Source: Taxillus chinensis (taxonomy: Eukaryota; Streptophyta; Magnoliopsida; Santalales; Loranthaceae). Taken from it: a stretch of DNA of 64,000 nucleotides. Within the stretch, counting starts at the first letter, position 1. Each line of letters starts with the position of its first letter. The stretch spans positions 15,324,403 to 15,388,402 of the forward strand of contig CM042084.1 in NCBI GenBank assembly GCA_023512835.1, in the 5' to 3' direction. Positions 44,150 to 55,909 of this stretch are shown piece after piece. A program made the position numbers and the translations under genes. Below the pieces are notes generated by a model. That model saw only the letters and a list, made by a program, of their open reading frames with translations, ran no database searches and had not been told where the DNA came from.

Positions 44150-44576
44150 TTTCAGCAGAGAAGATTAAACATGAAATGGTTTTAACTTTTAGCATCCTAC
44201 CCACCGCAATTTATCGGTAGTGAGAAGGTCAAGAGTAGTTAGGAGTAAGTTCAGCTCCATGCTCCAAAACATTCACGTGCTGCTAGTAGTGTTGTAGCCT
44301 AGTAGCTGAGTTTTAGTTCAGACTGTTCTACTCAATGCTCATTCCCCCTGTTGTCACCTATTCTCCATCACTGAAATTTGGAAAGAATATATTATATTAT
44401 TCTATCAAAAATTAATGATTTAAATGTGTACAAAGTACAATATGGAATATCATTTTCTCATCTCACAAAAAAGGACTCGAGAACACTGCTATTCCGTCCA
44501 CCAAAAAATATTCAACACGTAATCAGAAAATAAAATTAATATTCCATTGCATGTATATGCTATCAATTGTAGATAA

Positions 44577-44608
<32 letters not shown>
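44577..44608. repeat. (GT)n(GA)n microsatellite
   Basis: An uninterrupted GT run of about 11 units followed by GAGAGAGA, between the two membrane-protein genes. Confidence 0.9.
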
Positions 44609-44827
44609 AAGCTCATTATCTACAAATTCTTCACAGTAATGTATGTCACAAAAATTGGTCGTTAAGGTTCGTACTATACATTACAACATTTTCAAATACT
44701 ACCATACACTGATCTGTAATACAAGGCCATATACATGCTGTACCTAAAATTTTGCCGATTGAGTTGTTACATTAACCTATCCTCAAGAATTTCAAAGCAA
44801 TCACATATTGTGAACCAAGAAAACTGC

Positions 44828-47800
44828 CTAGTATTTGTGAACCGCGGAGATTGGGAGGAGGCCAACCCTTTTCCCATATTGGATAGCCAACCAGCCCATG
44901 AGGGAGAAGTATGCTACAAAGAGGCAAATCCGCTTGAATTGGACCGTGCGGGTAACCAAAGAGAAAGATCCTGATGCGTGAAAACGGAGAAACCATCTTT
45001 TCATTTGTTGTAGGACTCGAACAGAACTGATAGAAACTATTGAAGTAAAGAAACCAGTAACAACTCCAGCCAACGTGTGCGGCATCTTATGCCCGTTGTT
45101 GTACCAGGCACCAAAAATCTTTGGGAACCTAATGACAACATTTTATAGATTCAATAAATGAGACATTATATGATGAATGCACAAAGTTAACTGAGAACTC
45201 AAGAATCTGAAAAACTAGATTTCTAAATTCAAAACATTAACAAATCATACTAACACCTTTATAGAAAATATTAGTCAATAAAATGTGTAACAAATCTTGC
45301 AATCAAAGATATACTCACAATATCGAAGACCGCCAGAGCATCTCCACCGTAGACAGATCTTTTTGTTGGCAATTAAACAAACTTCTATTATATATATTCA
45401 CTTGGGAAATGTTAGACATATACCAGCATTCATAAGTTTCATTCACCTGAAAAGATAGACCGTAAGATGACCTCAAAAAGGAAGGGTAAAGATGTAAAAA
45501 ACATATATGAGACACCTAGAGTTCAAAAATTACGAGGTCCATCTTTTTACAACTATATTGATATATGGTTATTGTAGGATCTACATAATACATCCCCGAG
45601 ATTAAACACCAGAATAGGGTTGGAAAAATGTCAAACACCATAAGCCATTACTATATTGATATATGGTTAATTCATCCCCTTTTCCAATATCAAACACCGT
45701 AAGCAATTACCTAAATTGCCAATTGCATATTCAGTTTCTCAAATATTTGCTTAATTCTATATAAATTTCTATTAATGAAGGCTTACACAATATAACATTA
45801 GATAGAATCAGAAAAATCAACGACAATCAGGTACAGCAAACAGGAAACAAAAAACTAAGCAGCTCCTACCTTAAACTTATTCTTAGTCAACCATGCAGCA
45901 CTAAAATTAGGCCTGCACCCATGAGGCAAGGCCTCATTTGGAACCTCTGCAAAAGCCATATGTGTATCATCTGAAGAATGGTCTTTGTATTCCACCTAAA
46001 ATGGCCAAAAATACAAAACAATCACAAAACAAAACATAATTCGATGAAAACAAACAATGCTTTCCTAGTCACTGTTCTAAAAATAGTGTTAGGTCCAATG
46101 ACTGCCTAATGAGGACCTAAACAGCCTTTTAAGTGGTCAGTGCCTGTATACTACCATTATGGTTGCCTGTAACCATAATAAGGTTGAGAGATATTTGGGG
46201 AGAGTGTGGACATAAAGAGTTCAAATATAGAGATAATTGGAAGGAGAAATAAAAATAACAAATATATATTGTTTTAAAGTTGTGTAGAGTAGAAATTGTG
46301 TCGTCGACACCCTTAATATAGTTATCAAAACAGTACCAACCCAACTCAGCCGGACTTTATTGGTCTGAATTTTTAATTGGACCATTTTTTGTAAAAAAAA
46401 AACAAAAACAAAGAAACTCAATTGAATCGGTCGGTTTTTGTGACCCGAATGGATTTTACATAACGAGGCGGGTTTTTTTAAATGATAAAATAACATTTAA
46501 CCTCTTTTATAATATAATTTTAATTTAAAATTGATGATTAATATTGATATTTCATTTCATATCCTAAAACTAAGCAAATCACTCAATGCCACAAATTACA
46601 TTCTTTATTTTTTTTATATAAGTAATAAGAAACTTTATTAAAAACAAAGTACACAAGAAGTGCACTAAAAGTAACAAAAGAATAAGAAATAACAAACGAG
46701 CAACACCCAGCTCAAAAGGAACACCCATCAACAACATCCACAATACAAGAAAAACATGAATCCGAGGCAGAGAGCCACCCAAGAAGAGAACGCAAGACAC
46801 AGGCTTTAAGCTCCACCACGCAAAGCACACGATTATCAAACAGCCTAGCATTCCGCTCGCGCCAAAGACACCACAATATACAATGAGGAATAACACGCCA
46901 AAGTGGCGACCGGCGACCCACACAACCAGCCCACCAAGAAAACAAATCAACCACACTGCGAGGCATCACCCAAGGCAGCCCAAACAAACCAAGAAACATG
47001 TCCCAAAGCTCCCAGGCAAACGGGCAATGAAGAAAAATGTGATCAATAGACTCAGCGGCCGTCTGGCACAAGAAACAACGGCTAACCACCACCATACCAC
47101 GACAACGCAAGTTGTCTGCCGTAAGGATCCTCCCAAGCACTGCAGACCAAACAAAGAAACTCACCCGAGGAGGGACCGGAACCTTCCAGACCAACCTCCA
47201 CGGAAAGCAAGGAGGGGCGGCTAGAGGAGCCATCCCCCACAACAAAAGCCACCAACTGAGAGAAGGAATCCCAACGCGAACGGATAGCCTTCCAACAGCC
47301 CACCCCATGGGACCATGCGGGACCCAAGACATCCAACCCCCCTCCAGGGCACCAAATTTCACCGCAACCACTTGCCTCCACAAGGCAGCCCTCTCAAGTC
47401 CGAACCGCCAAAGCCACTTACCAGGAAGAGCCGTGTTAAAGCGACGAATCCACTTGATAGCGAGACCACCCTGAGCAAGGGGCCGACAAACAGATGCCCA
47501 CCGAACCAAATGAGGGCGGGCCACCGCCACTGTAGAACCCCAGAGAAAATTCCATTGGAGCTGCTCAATCCGGGAGGCCACCGCAGCAGGAATAGAGAAA
47601 AGAGATAAAAAATAGGTAGGCAAACCGGAGAGTGTGCTCTTGATCAAAGTAAGCCGACCACCCTTGGAAAGATAAATCCGCTTCCACCCCGCCTGCCGAC
47701 GTTCCATCTTCTCAATAAGCGGATGCCAAATAGAGAAACACTGGAAAGCAGCCCCCAAAGGCAGGCCCAAATAAGTAAGAGGCAGCTGAGAAGTAGTGCA

Positions 47801-50800
47801 CCCAAGAATAGCCGCAAGTTCCCTCAAATGAGGCACCACCCCAACAGGCACTAACTCGGACTTGCCCAAATTGATGTGCAACCCTGAAAGAGCCTCAAAC
47901 CAAACAAGGAGGGCACGCAAATGGAAAAGATGCTCAGGGTCAGGCTCACAAAAAAGCAGAGTATCATCCGCAAAGAGCAAATGAGAGATCACCAAATGCC
48001 TGCCATCACTAGATCCCACAGAAAACCCTGAAAGCAACCCAAGAGCAGAAGCAGAAGCAACCAAACAGCTAAAAGCCTCCATAACGAGAAGGAAAAGCAG
48101 CGTGGACAAAGGATCCGCCTGACGAAGGCCGCGAGAACTCGAAAAGAAACCACAGGGGCTGCCATTCACCAATACCGAAAAGCGGACAGTAGAGATACAA
48201 AAAGAAATCCAACGCTGCCACCGAGGAGAAAAGCCACACCGTTGCAAAAGATAAAGGAGAAAACCCCAATGAACATGATCATAGGCCTTCTCCAAATCCA
48301 ACTTGCATAACAAGCCAGGGAGAGAGTCCTTCAATCGGCTGTCTAGGCACTCATTAGCAATAAGGACGGAATCCAGAATCTGTCTACCATGGACGAAAGC
48401 ACTCTGAGACGGGGAGATGATTTTCCCGAGCACCCCCCGCAACCGACGAGCTAGAAGCTTAGCAATGATTTTATACATACCACCCACTAAGCTGATCGGT
48501 CGAAAGTCCCAAATAGCCGTAGCCCCATGCTTCTTGGGGATAAAAGCAAGAAAATTGGCATTGAGACTGCGCTCAAAAGAGTGATGCTCATAAAATTCAG
48601 CACAAACCGCCAAGACATCCGAGCGCACCACACTCCAACAATGTTCATAAAAAGCGAGAGGAAAGCCATCAGGACCAGGGGCCTTGTCCCCATTGCAACT
48701 ACGAACAGCCTGCTCAATCTCCTCCTCCGAAAAAGGCCGGTCCAGCCACGACGTATCCTCACGAGAAAGAGCATCAAAAAGAAGCTCGTCAAGAAGAGGC
48801 CGACGGACCCCATCCTCCCGGAAAAGGCCCTCATAAAAATGAACAATATGCTCCCGAATAGCCCCCTGATCAGAAGACAAACCATTATCCAATTGCATAA
48901 CCCCGATGAAGTTTTGGCGCCAGTGGGAATTCACCAAACAATGAAAGAAATGAGAATTCTTATCCCCCTCCTTCAACCACAAAGCACGAGACCTCTGACG
49001 CCAAGAGATCTCCTCCTGCACAAGAAGCTTCTCAAGTTGGGAAGTCATGGCCACACGCTGCCCCGCCTCCTCCTCGGACAAAGGACGTAATGCAGCAGCC
49101 CGATCAAGAGCCTCTAGCGCCGCCATGCATGAGTGCTTGCGTGAGAGAATGTGCCCAAAGACATCGGCATTCCACCGACGCAAATCCCCCTTCAAGAGCC
49201 GCAACTTGACAGCAAACACAAAGCTAGGAACCCCCTCCACACAGTAGGACTCCCACCATTCCCGAACCCGGTCAACAAAACCATCAGCCAAAAACCACAT
49301 CAACTCAAACCGAAAAGGCCGCCGGAAGCGACAAACAGGACCACAATCCAAGGCCACAGGAAAATGATCAGAACGGAGGCGACACAGCCGCCGCTGAAAA
49401 ATAGAAGCAAACCACCCAGCCCACTCAACAGTAAACAAAAAACGATCGAGTCGAGAGAAAGAGGCAGAAACCCTATTGTTGGACCGCGTAAACGTGCCCC
49501 CAGACAAAGGAGGATCCACCAACCCATTCAAAGCAATGAAGTCCGAAAAACCAGACATCGAAGCAGAGATATGTGGAGAGCCCACCCGCTCAGAAGGGAA
49601 CCGCACCACATTAAAATCCCCACCAAGACACCACGGCACAGCCCAACAACAATGAATGCCTGTGAGCTTGTCCCACATCAAACACCGATCCCGTACAGTA
49701 TGAGGGCCATAAACCTCCAAGAACATCCACTCAAATTGATCCCCAACATTCCGAAAGCGACAAGAAACTGAAAAATCTCCAACAACCACCTCCAGGTTCT
49801 CCAGCACCCGAGTATCCCACATGACCAAAACACCACCAGAAGCTCCAACCGAGGGCAAAGACACCCAATCTGCAAAAGGACACCGCCAAAGGCTGCGAAT
49901 TCTTTATTAGATATCATCACTTCTATTTACTCATTTAGCAAGCAGTGCTTCAGCGATCACATAAGAGCATGTTTGGTGAGTGTTTTTAAAAGTTATTTTC
50001 TATATTTAAATACAGAAAACAGCTTTGATTTTTTGTTTGGTTACTGTATTTGTTTTGAGTTTTCAAAAACAAAATGTTTTCAGAAACAGAAAAATGAAAA
50101 CATCTTCGTGATGTTTTCAGTTTGTTCTCGTTTTTAAGTCAACGGCTCTACACTGCCCCCTTCACCCAGATCACCAAGCCCAGTGCGACCCCCCCCCCAA
50201 CCCTGTGGCGACCCACCTCGCCGCTGCCAACCTGCTATGACCGTTGCCCCTCCCTCCGCCACGCTCCAAGGCCACAGCAATGCCCCCCATCCCCAAATCG
50301 GGCGCGTGATTTTTCAGGTGAAGAGTCTTTACTTTCTTATAATTCCTGCTCAGCCTGGAATATTCTTGTGGTGTAGTGTATGAAAGGTGCAGATTCCATC
50401 TCGAGTTGTCTTTCTCGATTGGACTATGGTGTTTGACAGGATCCTTACTACTGATAACTTGCATCACCGAAATTTTGTTCTTGTTAGCAGTTGTTTCATG
50501 TGCAGGACTTTAGCGGAATTCGTGGATCATTTATTCCTTCACCGTTCGTATGTTAAAGAGCTTTGGGACATGATTATGGGTTTGTTCGGATTTTCCTGGG
50601 TAATTTTGTCGTCCTTTTATGCATTGTTCGAGTATTGGCTCAGGGGCATGGGGCAGCCTTCGATGGTGTGGAGGGTTGTTCCTCATTGCCTTCTTTGGTG
50701 TATTTAGCGCGAGCGAAATATCCGTGTTTTTGACCATAGGATGCGATCTTTTTTTGGTATTTGAGAGAATAACTTTTTGCTTCGGGTGAGTTAACCTTTT

Positions 50801-53800
50801 CTTCCATTTTTGATGTTGTTCATGAGTGCTCATTTTGAGCCTGTTATTATATGTTCATTTCTCGCATATTCGTTGTATGCAATTTTTTTATTTTAATAAA
50901 ATTTCTTACTCATAAACAAAAATATTCATTGTATTTACCACAATGGATTATTATTGAACAGTATTTATTGATATTAACCCCATTGAGTAAAGTAGTATTT
51001 TAGATATAAGTTTCACTTTGTTTTCAATTTTTTTATTACATGATCCTTTTATCATAATCTTTTTTTACAAGATAATGAGGATATTTTAATAATTGGACTT
51101 CAAAAAAAATTATTTCTCATATTCATTCTTTTGTATACCAAACAATAGGTTGGTAATACCAAAATCTCATTCTCATGCCATACCCATGTCAATATTCTAG
51201 CTCGATTGACTACCACATAAAACATGTAGTAACTTCTTTTTTTGCCTTTAAGGTGGGTTGATTTCCATTAGTAAGGGTAAAATATTCCAAAAAGACATCC
51301 AAAAATAAATAGTTGACGCTTTTATAAACCATTTTTGTACCATACAATATCAGTGGGAATTTCTCCATCAGCCAGCTGTTATGCTAGTTGACAGAAGTAG
51401 AAAAAGTTATTGTGAGGTACGACTAATAATGGTCTACATGTATACAAACCTACTTGATTTGACACTAAATTCTCATGTATATAACTTAACTGTAAGGAAG
51501 ACAAGACCACAGAGAAATATTTGATTAAAACCATAAAATTCACAACGCATATACACTGCAGCTAAAACTCTTACTTTCATTATAATTTCCACTTCAACCA
51601 CAAAAGAGGCTAAATGTAAGTGTTGTGGTAATTGCCCCTGTAACTTGAATCTTTAAAAAAATGGCAAACTTGGTACACGAAGCTCTCTCAAGTGGTGGGA
51701 TCTAACAAAGGATCAAGCGACACAAAATAATATAAATGCAACCTTCTCCCATAATTAATTTAATTACAAGAGACATATCCAAGGCTTAAACCTGTAACCT
51801 CTAGGTCATGAGACAATAACTCTACTATTACGTCACTATAACTTGAACCTTTATTAAATTTTATATTCTAAGGTTTGGGAGAGGTAAAAATACCCTCTTC
51901 TTGATTTCCATATGATATTTGTTACACATTCCATAATATACACATAATATGATGCAACGTAAATTAAATTCCCAAGAAATTAACATGGGAAAATTACTTT
52001 TTCTATTTACTTTTTAAAAAAATGACAAGAAATTACATTTCTCATGAAAATGACATGTCATTAATATAACAACTATTTTCTCACACAACATGAAAAGTAA
52101 TTTTCACCTCTCATGATAAAATAATTTTCTAAGTTTGGAATAATAAGTTGACTTTTTATGTAATTACAAATAATTATATGTATATATATATATATGAAAA
52201 TATATATAATATTATATGTGGCCCCGAATAAATAAATATTATAATACATAAATATAATTATAAACAACTACTAGAAATAATTACAATGATAATTTAGTCA
52301 TTATAATACTTATATCGAAGCGATTTTGAAGAAAATAATATTCTTTAAAAAAGGTAATGAAATGGAGTAATATGACTTTAATATGAAAAATTTAACACAA
52401 ATGGAATGCATCAATTAAACTATTTTGGTAAATTATATTTATGGATACTATTTTTATGAAAAAAATAATATTGTTATGGCAATTTACTTTACAAAAAACA
52501 AACAAGCTCTAAGAGTAAGCACTTCAAGGTTAGGCAATTTGGCCATTTTCTCTCCATTTGCATCTTATATTTGCTAGACATTCTATAATATAAGAATAAA
52601 CCCATTAATTAGCAAGTGTCAATTGATTTCTATCTATCTCTCTCTCTCTCAATCAAAACATAAAACTAAGATCAATAATCAATTTACTCTTGTAGATTAA
52701 GCCTTGTCTCAATTTGCTCAATTTGTTTGGCTATAGTATGGAATGTCTTAGCAAAATATAAAATGGAAAGGGAGGAGTGCAGATTTTCATCTCCGAAACC
52801 TCAAAATATGAAAGGCCATATAATCAGACCATCAAGACATTCTCTCTAATGCCTGTGTTAATTAGCAAGAGTAAATTGATTATTAATCTTACTTCTATGT
52901 CGTGATTTGCATGAGCTTTTAACTAATCACACATCTAAATTGGTTATGAAAATCCTTGGAGTGATAGTGAGAAAAGTTGGAGTGTGTATAGCCACAGCAT
53001 GGAACATTAACATAAACACAAAAATAAAATTAAACTGATCTTGGAAGCAATCTCAGAAAATCAACATTCTCCTTTACAACCTATACAGTCAGAAACCAAT
53101 TTTTCTAAAATTTAATTGCATTGAATTTTGAAAATACGTAATGAATATGTGCAAAACTATGATATCATATTTCAAAACCATGTGAATATCACCTTGAGTA
53201 CTGAAGCCCAGTAATAATCGTAATAACATCGAAACTTCTTCCTTTCAAAAGGGTAAAAAACATGCTTAGCTTTGTAATTTGAAAGCCCAAGCTCACACAC
53301 CTTAGATGATCTCAGATCCACTCCTGCAAAATTACAACAAAAAATAATAACAATCACGTGAACAAAATACAGAGATCCAGCGAGATGAAAACACTTTCAT
53401 CCATTTCCTGCTACAATGTTAAATAATTTATCTAAAACCACAAGTAATAGATCATGTATTTCTTAATCAGAGTCCTTTTCCCTGATATGATAAAAACGTT
53501 TTTTTCAGTTCTCTGTTTCATTTCCTAGTTGGTCCTCAACCTGTGACTTTCATTGACAAATTTTCCTTTCCTCTCTCTCTCAATTTCCCTGACCTTGAAA
53601 GCTATACTTAAACCCGTCAAACCAGCAATTTTCGTTACCTGCAGAACCCCAGCATTACATTGGACCAGGTTATACAGCAACTACTATTTTGACATTTGCA
53701 ACCCCTCTTGCAGATTTCAATGGATTGATGCCTGAATTTCCAGCTGTGCTCAGCCATATCAATATGCAAGAACAAACCTTGAGCCTTGTAACACCACAAA

Positions 53801-55797
53801 AATAATAACTTGTCGCCTCTATTTCCATTTTTTTATGTTTGATCATGTTTCCATTCACTGGTTCAGATTCTATATTTTCTGAACAGTGCTTATAATAGTG
53901 TTGTCATGAATTTTTTTCCTACTCATCCTTATTGTTGTTTAATGGTCATGTGACACTTCTGGGCCTTCATAATCAAGTCATCCCTATAGCTCTTATCTGT
54001 GATGAGCTACTAGGAAACCCAATTATCTGGCCTTTTATATGTTTTGTTTGAGATGACTCAAGCTGCAGATGATTGTCAATGCATATCATCGGAAGCCCTG
54101 CTTCATAATTGTGATATGTAGAGCTGGTATATAACCCAAAAGCTTTTTTATTTACTTTTTAAATAAGCATACAAAGACACCTACACTAGACCTATCTAGA
54201 GGTTCCCAAATTGTCCAGCCTTTGTAATTATTGATAAATCCACATAGCCGTTTGTGAGGTCTTGATCATTTATATGGACCCACTTCTCATTCCAATTGTG
54301 GTAATTTTATGATCAACAAACTGCCCTGAATGAATGATCAGCATATCCTTGAGCATAATGAATCACTTCAAGCCAATCTGTTGCCAATAAGCTTTCCAGA
54401 AGAACCCAACCGGTAACCAATGAATCACTAAGAAGCACATCAAATAACTGATGATTCTCAATTTCAAAGAGGATGTAGATAAATTTTGACAGCTGAAAGT
54501 AAATTTAAAATCATTCATCTCAGTGACTACGAATTCAGGTTCCATATTATCTTAACACAATTCCTCATTACTTAGTTTTTTGTTTTAGCTGCTTCTACTT
54601 CTCCACAAGTCTCAATCAAACACAAATTTTCCACCTGTTATATTTTCCTAATGATAAACTTAATGAGTGTACAAAGTAGCGGAGCTGGGATCCCATTCAA
54701 AGTAAGAATTCTTGTAATTCCAGATAATCCAGCTAATCAAGAACCAGGAAGGAAGCCACTACACCCAAATTCAGGAAGGAACCAGTAAGAATGTAGTTTG
54801 CTGTGCACACCTAAATTCAGGTTCCATTGACTGAACCCACTACACCCAAAAGTCAATGATGATTCAGCTACAGGTGAACCAGTAAGGGAGCAAGAGAGAA
54901 GTTTACTAAGTGAACTTAAATGGCAGTTTCGCTGAATGAACACACCACCACCCAAAAGTTGATGATACAGCAAGAGAAGAGAAAGGATCGTGTGTTTTTA
55001 CTCGCAATCAAATATGAAACATCAAGTATAATTAAATACTACTGCTCATTTGCAAGGAGTATTTGGCAGGCTCATTTACTTACTACTCCGGTCTCCAAAT
55101 ACATTGACAACCCCTTTTGAACTGAAATGCATCAATGACTAATCCCATATCTCATACCAAGATTCTTGATCGAATTCAACTCACTCAAATTGAAATGAAA
55201 TGCATCGATCCTCAATCTCGTTTCTTGTAGCAAGATTATCAATAGATTTCGATGCAGTAGCAATTCAGAAAAATCATCAGAACCGAAAGTATAAATCTCG
55301 GCAAGTTTAAATCCGGGTCCTCAACAACAGAAACAGAGAAAGAGGACTTTCTCGAATTTAAATGAATGTATCTATCACAGACATACAATTCTCATCTCTC
55401 ATGCCAAGTTTCTCACTCAAATTTGACCCGGTAATAGTTCAGTACTACAAATAAACCACAGTGATTTGAAATCCAACTCCTAAACTTCCTAGGCAGACGA
55501 TTTCTCATCCGTTTTCACAGATTTCCCACCAACCAAACGGACCCAGAACCATTACAACTCCGAGGAAAACAACAAACAAACAAAAAAAACAAAAAACAGA
55601 GGGAGAGAGAGAGAGATATTACGGCTCGATACTATCTTGCACTGGGAAGCGACAGAGACAGGAGCTGCAGGAATTGAGAAATCGGAGACGAGAAGAACCA
55701 AAACGACGACCAAGAGCGGAGAAGATAGCAAGACGATGAAGACAAGGAGACAACGAGACACGAGTCCAAGGAAGGGCTTGTTCTTCGGAGAATCCAT
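44828..55797 (-). CDS. Putative membrane glycoprotein, five exons, function unknown
   Basis: Exons: 55623-55797, 53193-53323, 45870-45995, 45319-45446, 44828-45128. All introns are GT-AG and the 861 bases give 286 codons plus a stop with matching phases. The start MDSPKNKPFLG is followed by a strong hydrophobic segment (about 13-36). Exon 2 has CELGLSNYKAKHVFYPFERK and FRCYYDYYWASVLK. Exon 3 has EYKDHSSDDTHMAFAEVPNE and PHGCRPNFSAAWLTKNKFK. Exon 4 has NETYECWYMSNIS and FNCQQKDLSTVEML. Exon 5 has two further hydrophobic segments (about 204-225 and 254-271) and ends VHKY. Sequons at Asn 146, 156 and 164 and several Cys suggest a lumenal or extracellular domain between the first and second helices. 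It looks like a conserved plant protein of unknown role. Intron 2 (7.2 kb) holds a LINE in the same orientation. Confidence 0.85.
46610..49898 (-). mobile_element. Young 5'-truncated L1-type LINE with 10-bp target duplication
   Basis: The 3' end is a short A tail (T run at 46610-46616 on the plus strand). The target duplication ATTCTTTATT is present at 46600-46609 and 49899-49908. The element is about 3.3 kb and begins inside the endonuclease domain, so it is truncated on arrival. The coding frame is still open. It lies in intron 2 of the membrane glycoprotein gene, same orientation. Confidence 0.93.
46712..49864 (-). CDS. LINE ORF2 protein, N-terminally truncated (endonuclease end, RT, zinc-binding domain)
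   Basis: 1050 codons from the first internal Met; the open frame extends about 11 codons further upstream to the element edge (IRSLWRCPFADWVSLPSVGA). Domains: C-terminal part of the AP-type endonuclease (about 1-185: LEVYGPHTVRDR, CLGGDFNVVRF, RSDHFPVAL); reverse transcriptase (about 380-650: [58 protein letters not shown], catalytic LLFADDTLLF); connection (LTYLGLPLGAAF); and zf-RVT (about 890-960: VSFFVWSAVLGRILTADNLR, CFLCQTAAESIDHIFLHCPF). No RNase H is seen. It lacks the endonuclease N-terminus with its catalytic Asn/Glu, so it cannot be a complete retrotransposase. No stop or frameshift, implying recent insertion. Confidence 0.92.
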   Translation of the reverse strand: MSLPSVGASGGVLVMWDTRVLENLEVVVGDFSVSCRFRNVGDQFEWMFLEVYGPHTVRDRCLMWDKLTGIHCCWAVPWCLGGDFNVVRFPSERVGSPHISASMSGFSDFIALNGLVDPPLSGGTFTRSNNRVSASFSRLDRFLFTVEWAGWFASIFQRRLCRLRSDHFPVALDCGPVCRFRRPFRFELMWFLADGFVDRVREWWESYCVEGVPSFVFAVKLRLLKGDLRRWNADVFGHILSRKHSCMAALEALDRAAALRPLSEEEAGQRVAMTSQLEKLLVQEEISWRQRSRALWLKEGDKNSHFFHCLVNSHWRQNFIGVMQLDNGLSSDQGAIREHIVHFYEGLFREDGVRRPLLDELLFDALSREDTSWLDRPFSEEEIEQAVRSCNGDKAPGPDGFPLAFYEHCWSVVRSDVLAVCAEFYEHHSFERSLNANFLAFIPKKHGATAIWDFRPISLVGGMYKIIAKLLARRLRGVLGKIISPSQSAFVHGRQILDSVLIANECLDSRLKDSLPGLLCKLDLEKAYDHVHWGFLLYLLQRCGFSPRWQRWISFCISTVRFSVLVNGSPCGFFSSSRGLRQADPLSTLLFLLVMEAFSCLVASASALGLLSGFSVGSSDGRHLVISHLLFADDTLLFCEPDPEHLFHLRALLVWFEALSGLHINLGKSELVPVGVVPHLRELAAILGCTTSQLPLTYLGLPLGAAFQCFSIWHPLIEKMERRQAGWKRIYLSKGGRLTLIKSTLSGLPTYFLSLFSIPAAVASRIEQLQWNFLWGSTVAVARPHLVRWASVCRPLAQGGLAIKWIRRFNTALPGKWLWRFGLERAALWRQVVAVKFGALEGGWMSWVPHGPMGWAVGRLSVRVGIPSLSWWLLLWGMAPLAAPPCFPWRLVWKVPVPPRVSFFVWSAVLGRILTADNLRCRGMVVVSRCFLCQTAAESIDHIFLHCPFAWELWDMFLGLFGLPWVMPRSVVDLFSWWAGCVGRRSPLWRVIPHCILWCLWRERNARLFDNRVLCVVELKACVLRSLLGWLSASDSCFSCIVDVVDGCSF
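49960..50386. other. Unassigned repeat-like DNA in glycoprotein intron 2
   Basis: It begins AGAGCATGTTTGGTGAGTG, resembling MITE ends that contain TGTTTGGT, followed by a C-rich part. A possible partner end (CAAACAAGCTCT, 52499-52510) is 2.5 kb away, so this is uncertain. Confidence 0.35.
50387..50925 (+). mobile_element. LINE 3' fragment (zf-RVT to tail)
   Basis: The plus strand reads IPSRVVFLDWTMVFDRILTT, NLHHRNFVLVSSCFMCRTLA, EFVDHLFLHRSYVKELWDM and [12 protein letters not shown], then a stop, the RER motif and an A-rich 3' end near 50890. Opposite orientation to the intact LINE 0.5 kb to its left. Confidence 0.88.
50926..53192. other. Glycoprotein gene intron 2, right part
   Basis: AT-rich; TA-rich tract near 52160-52215 and short CT repeats near 52640. 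No element could be named. Confidence 0.45.
53324..55622. other. Glycoprotein gene intron 1
   Basis: No mobile element is recognised. Three imperfect copies of CACTACACCCAAA-type sequence (54755, 54837 and about 54942) with AGT(C/T)(A/G)ATGAT recur at about 80-105 bp spacing. Confidence 0.5.
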
Positions 55798-55909
55798 GGA
55801 GTTGAGAGATTTGAAGGGTCTGTCCCGACACCGGACCATTCATCCGGTGATCGGAACTTCCGTGGAAATGTTCTTTTTTTCTTTTTCAGTTCTTCCAAGT
55901 GAATGAAGG

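Noticed and set aside
48527..49090. 187-codon plus-strand open frame
   Set aside because: Antisense shadow of the LINE reverse transcriptase region.
49151..49771. 206-codon plus-strand open frame
   Set aside because: It is the antisense shadow of the intact LINE frame; basic, low-complexity and without motif.
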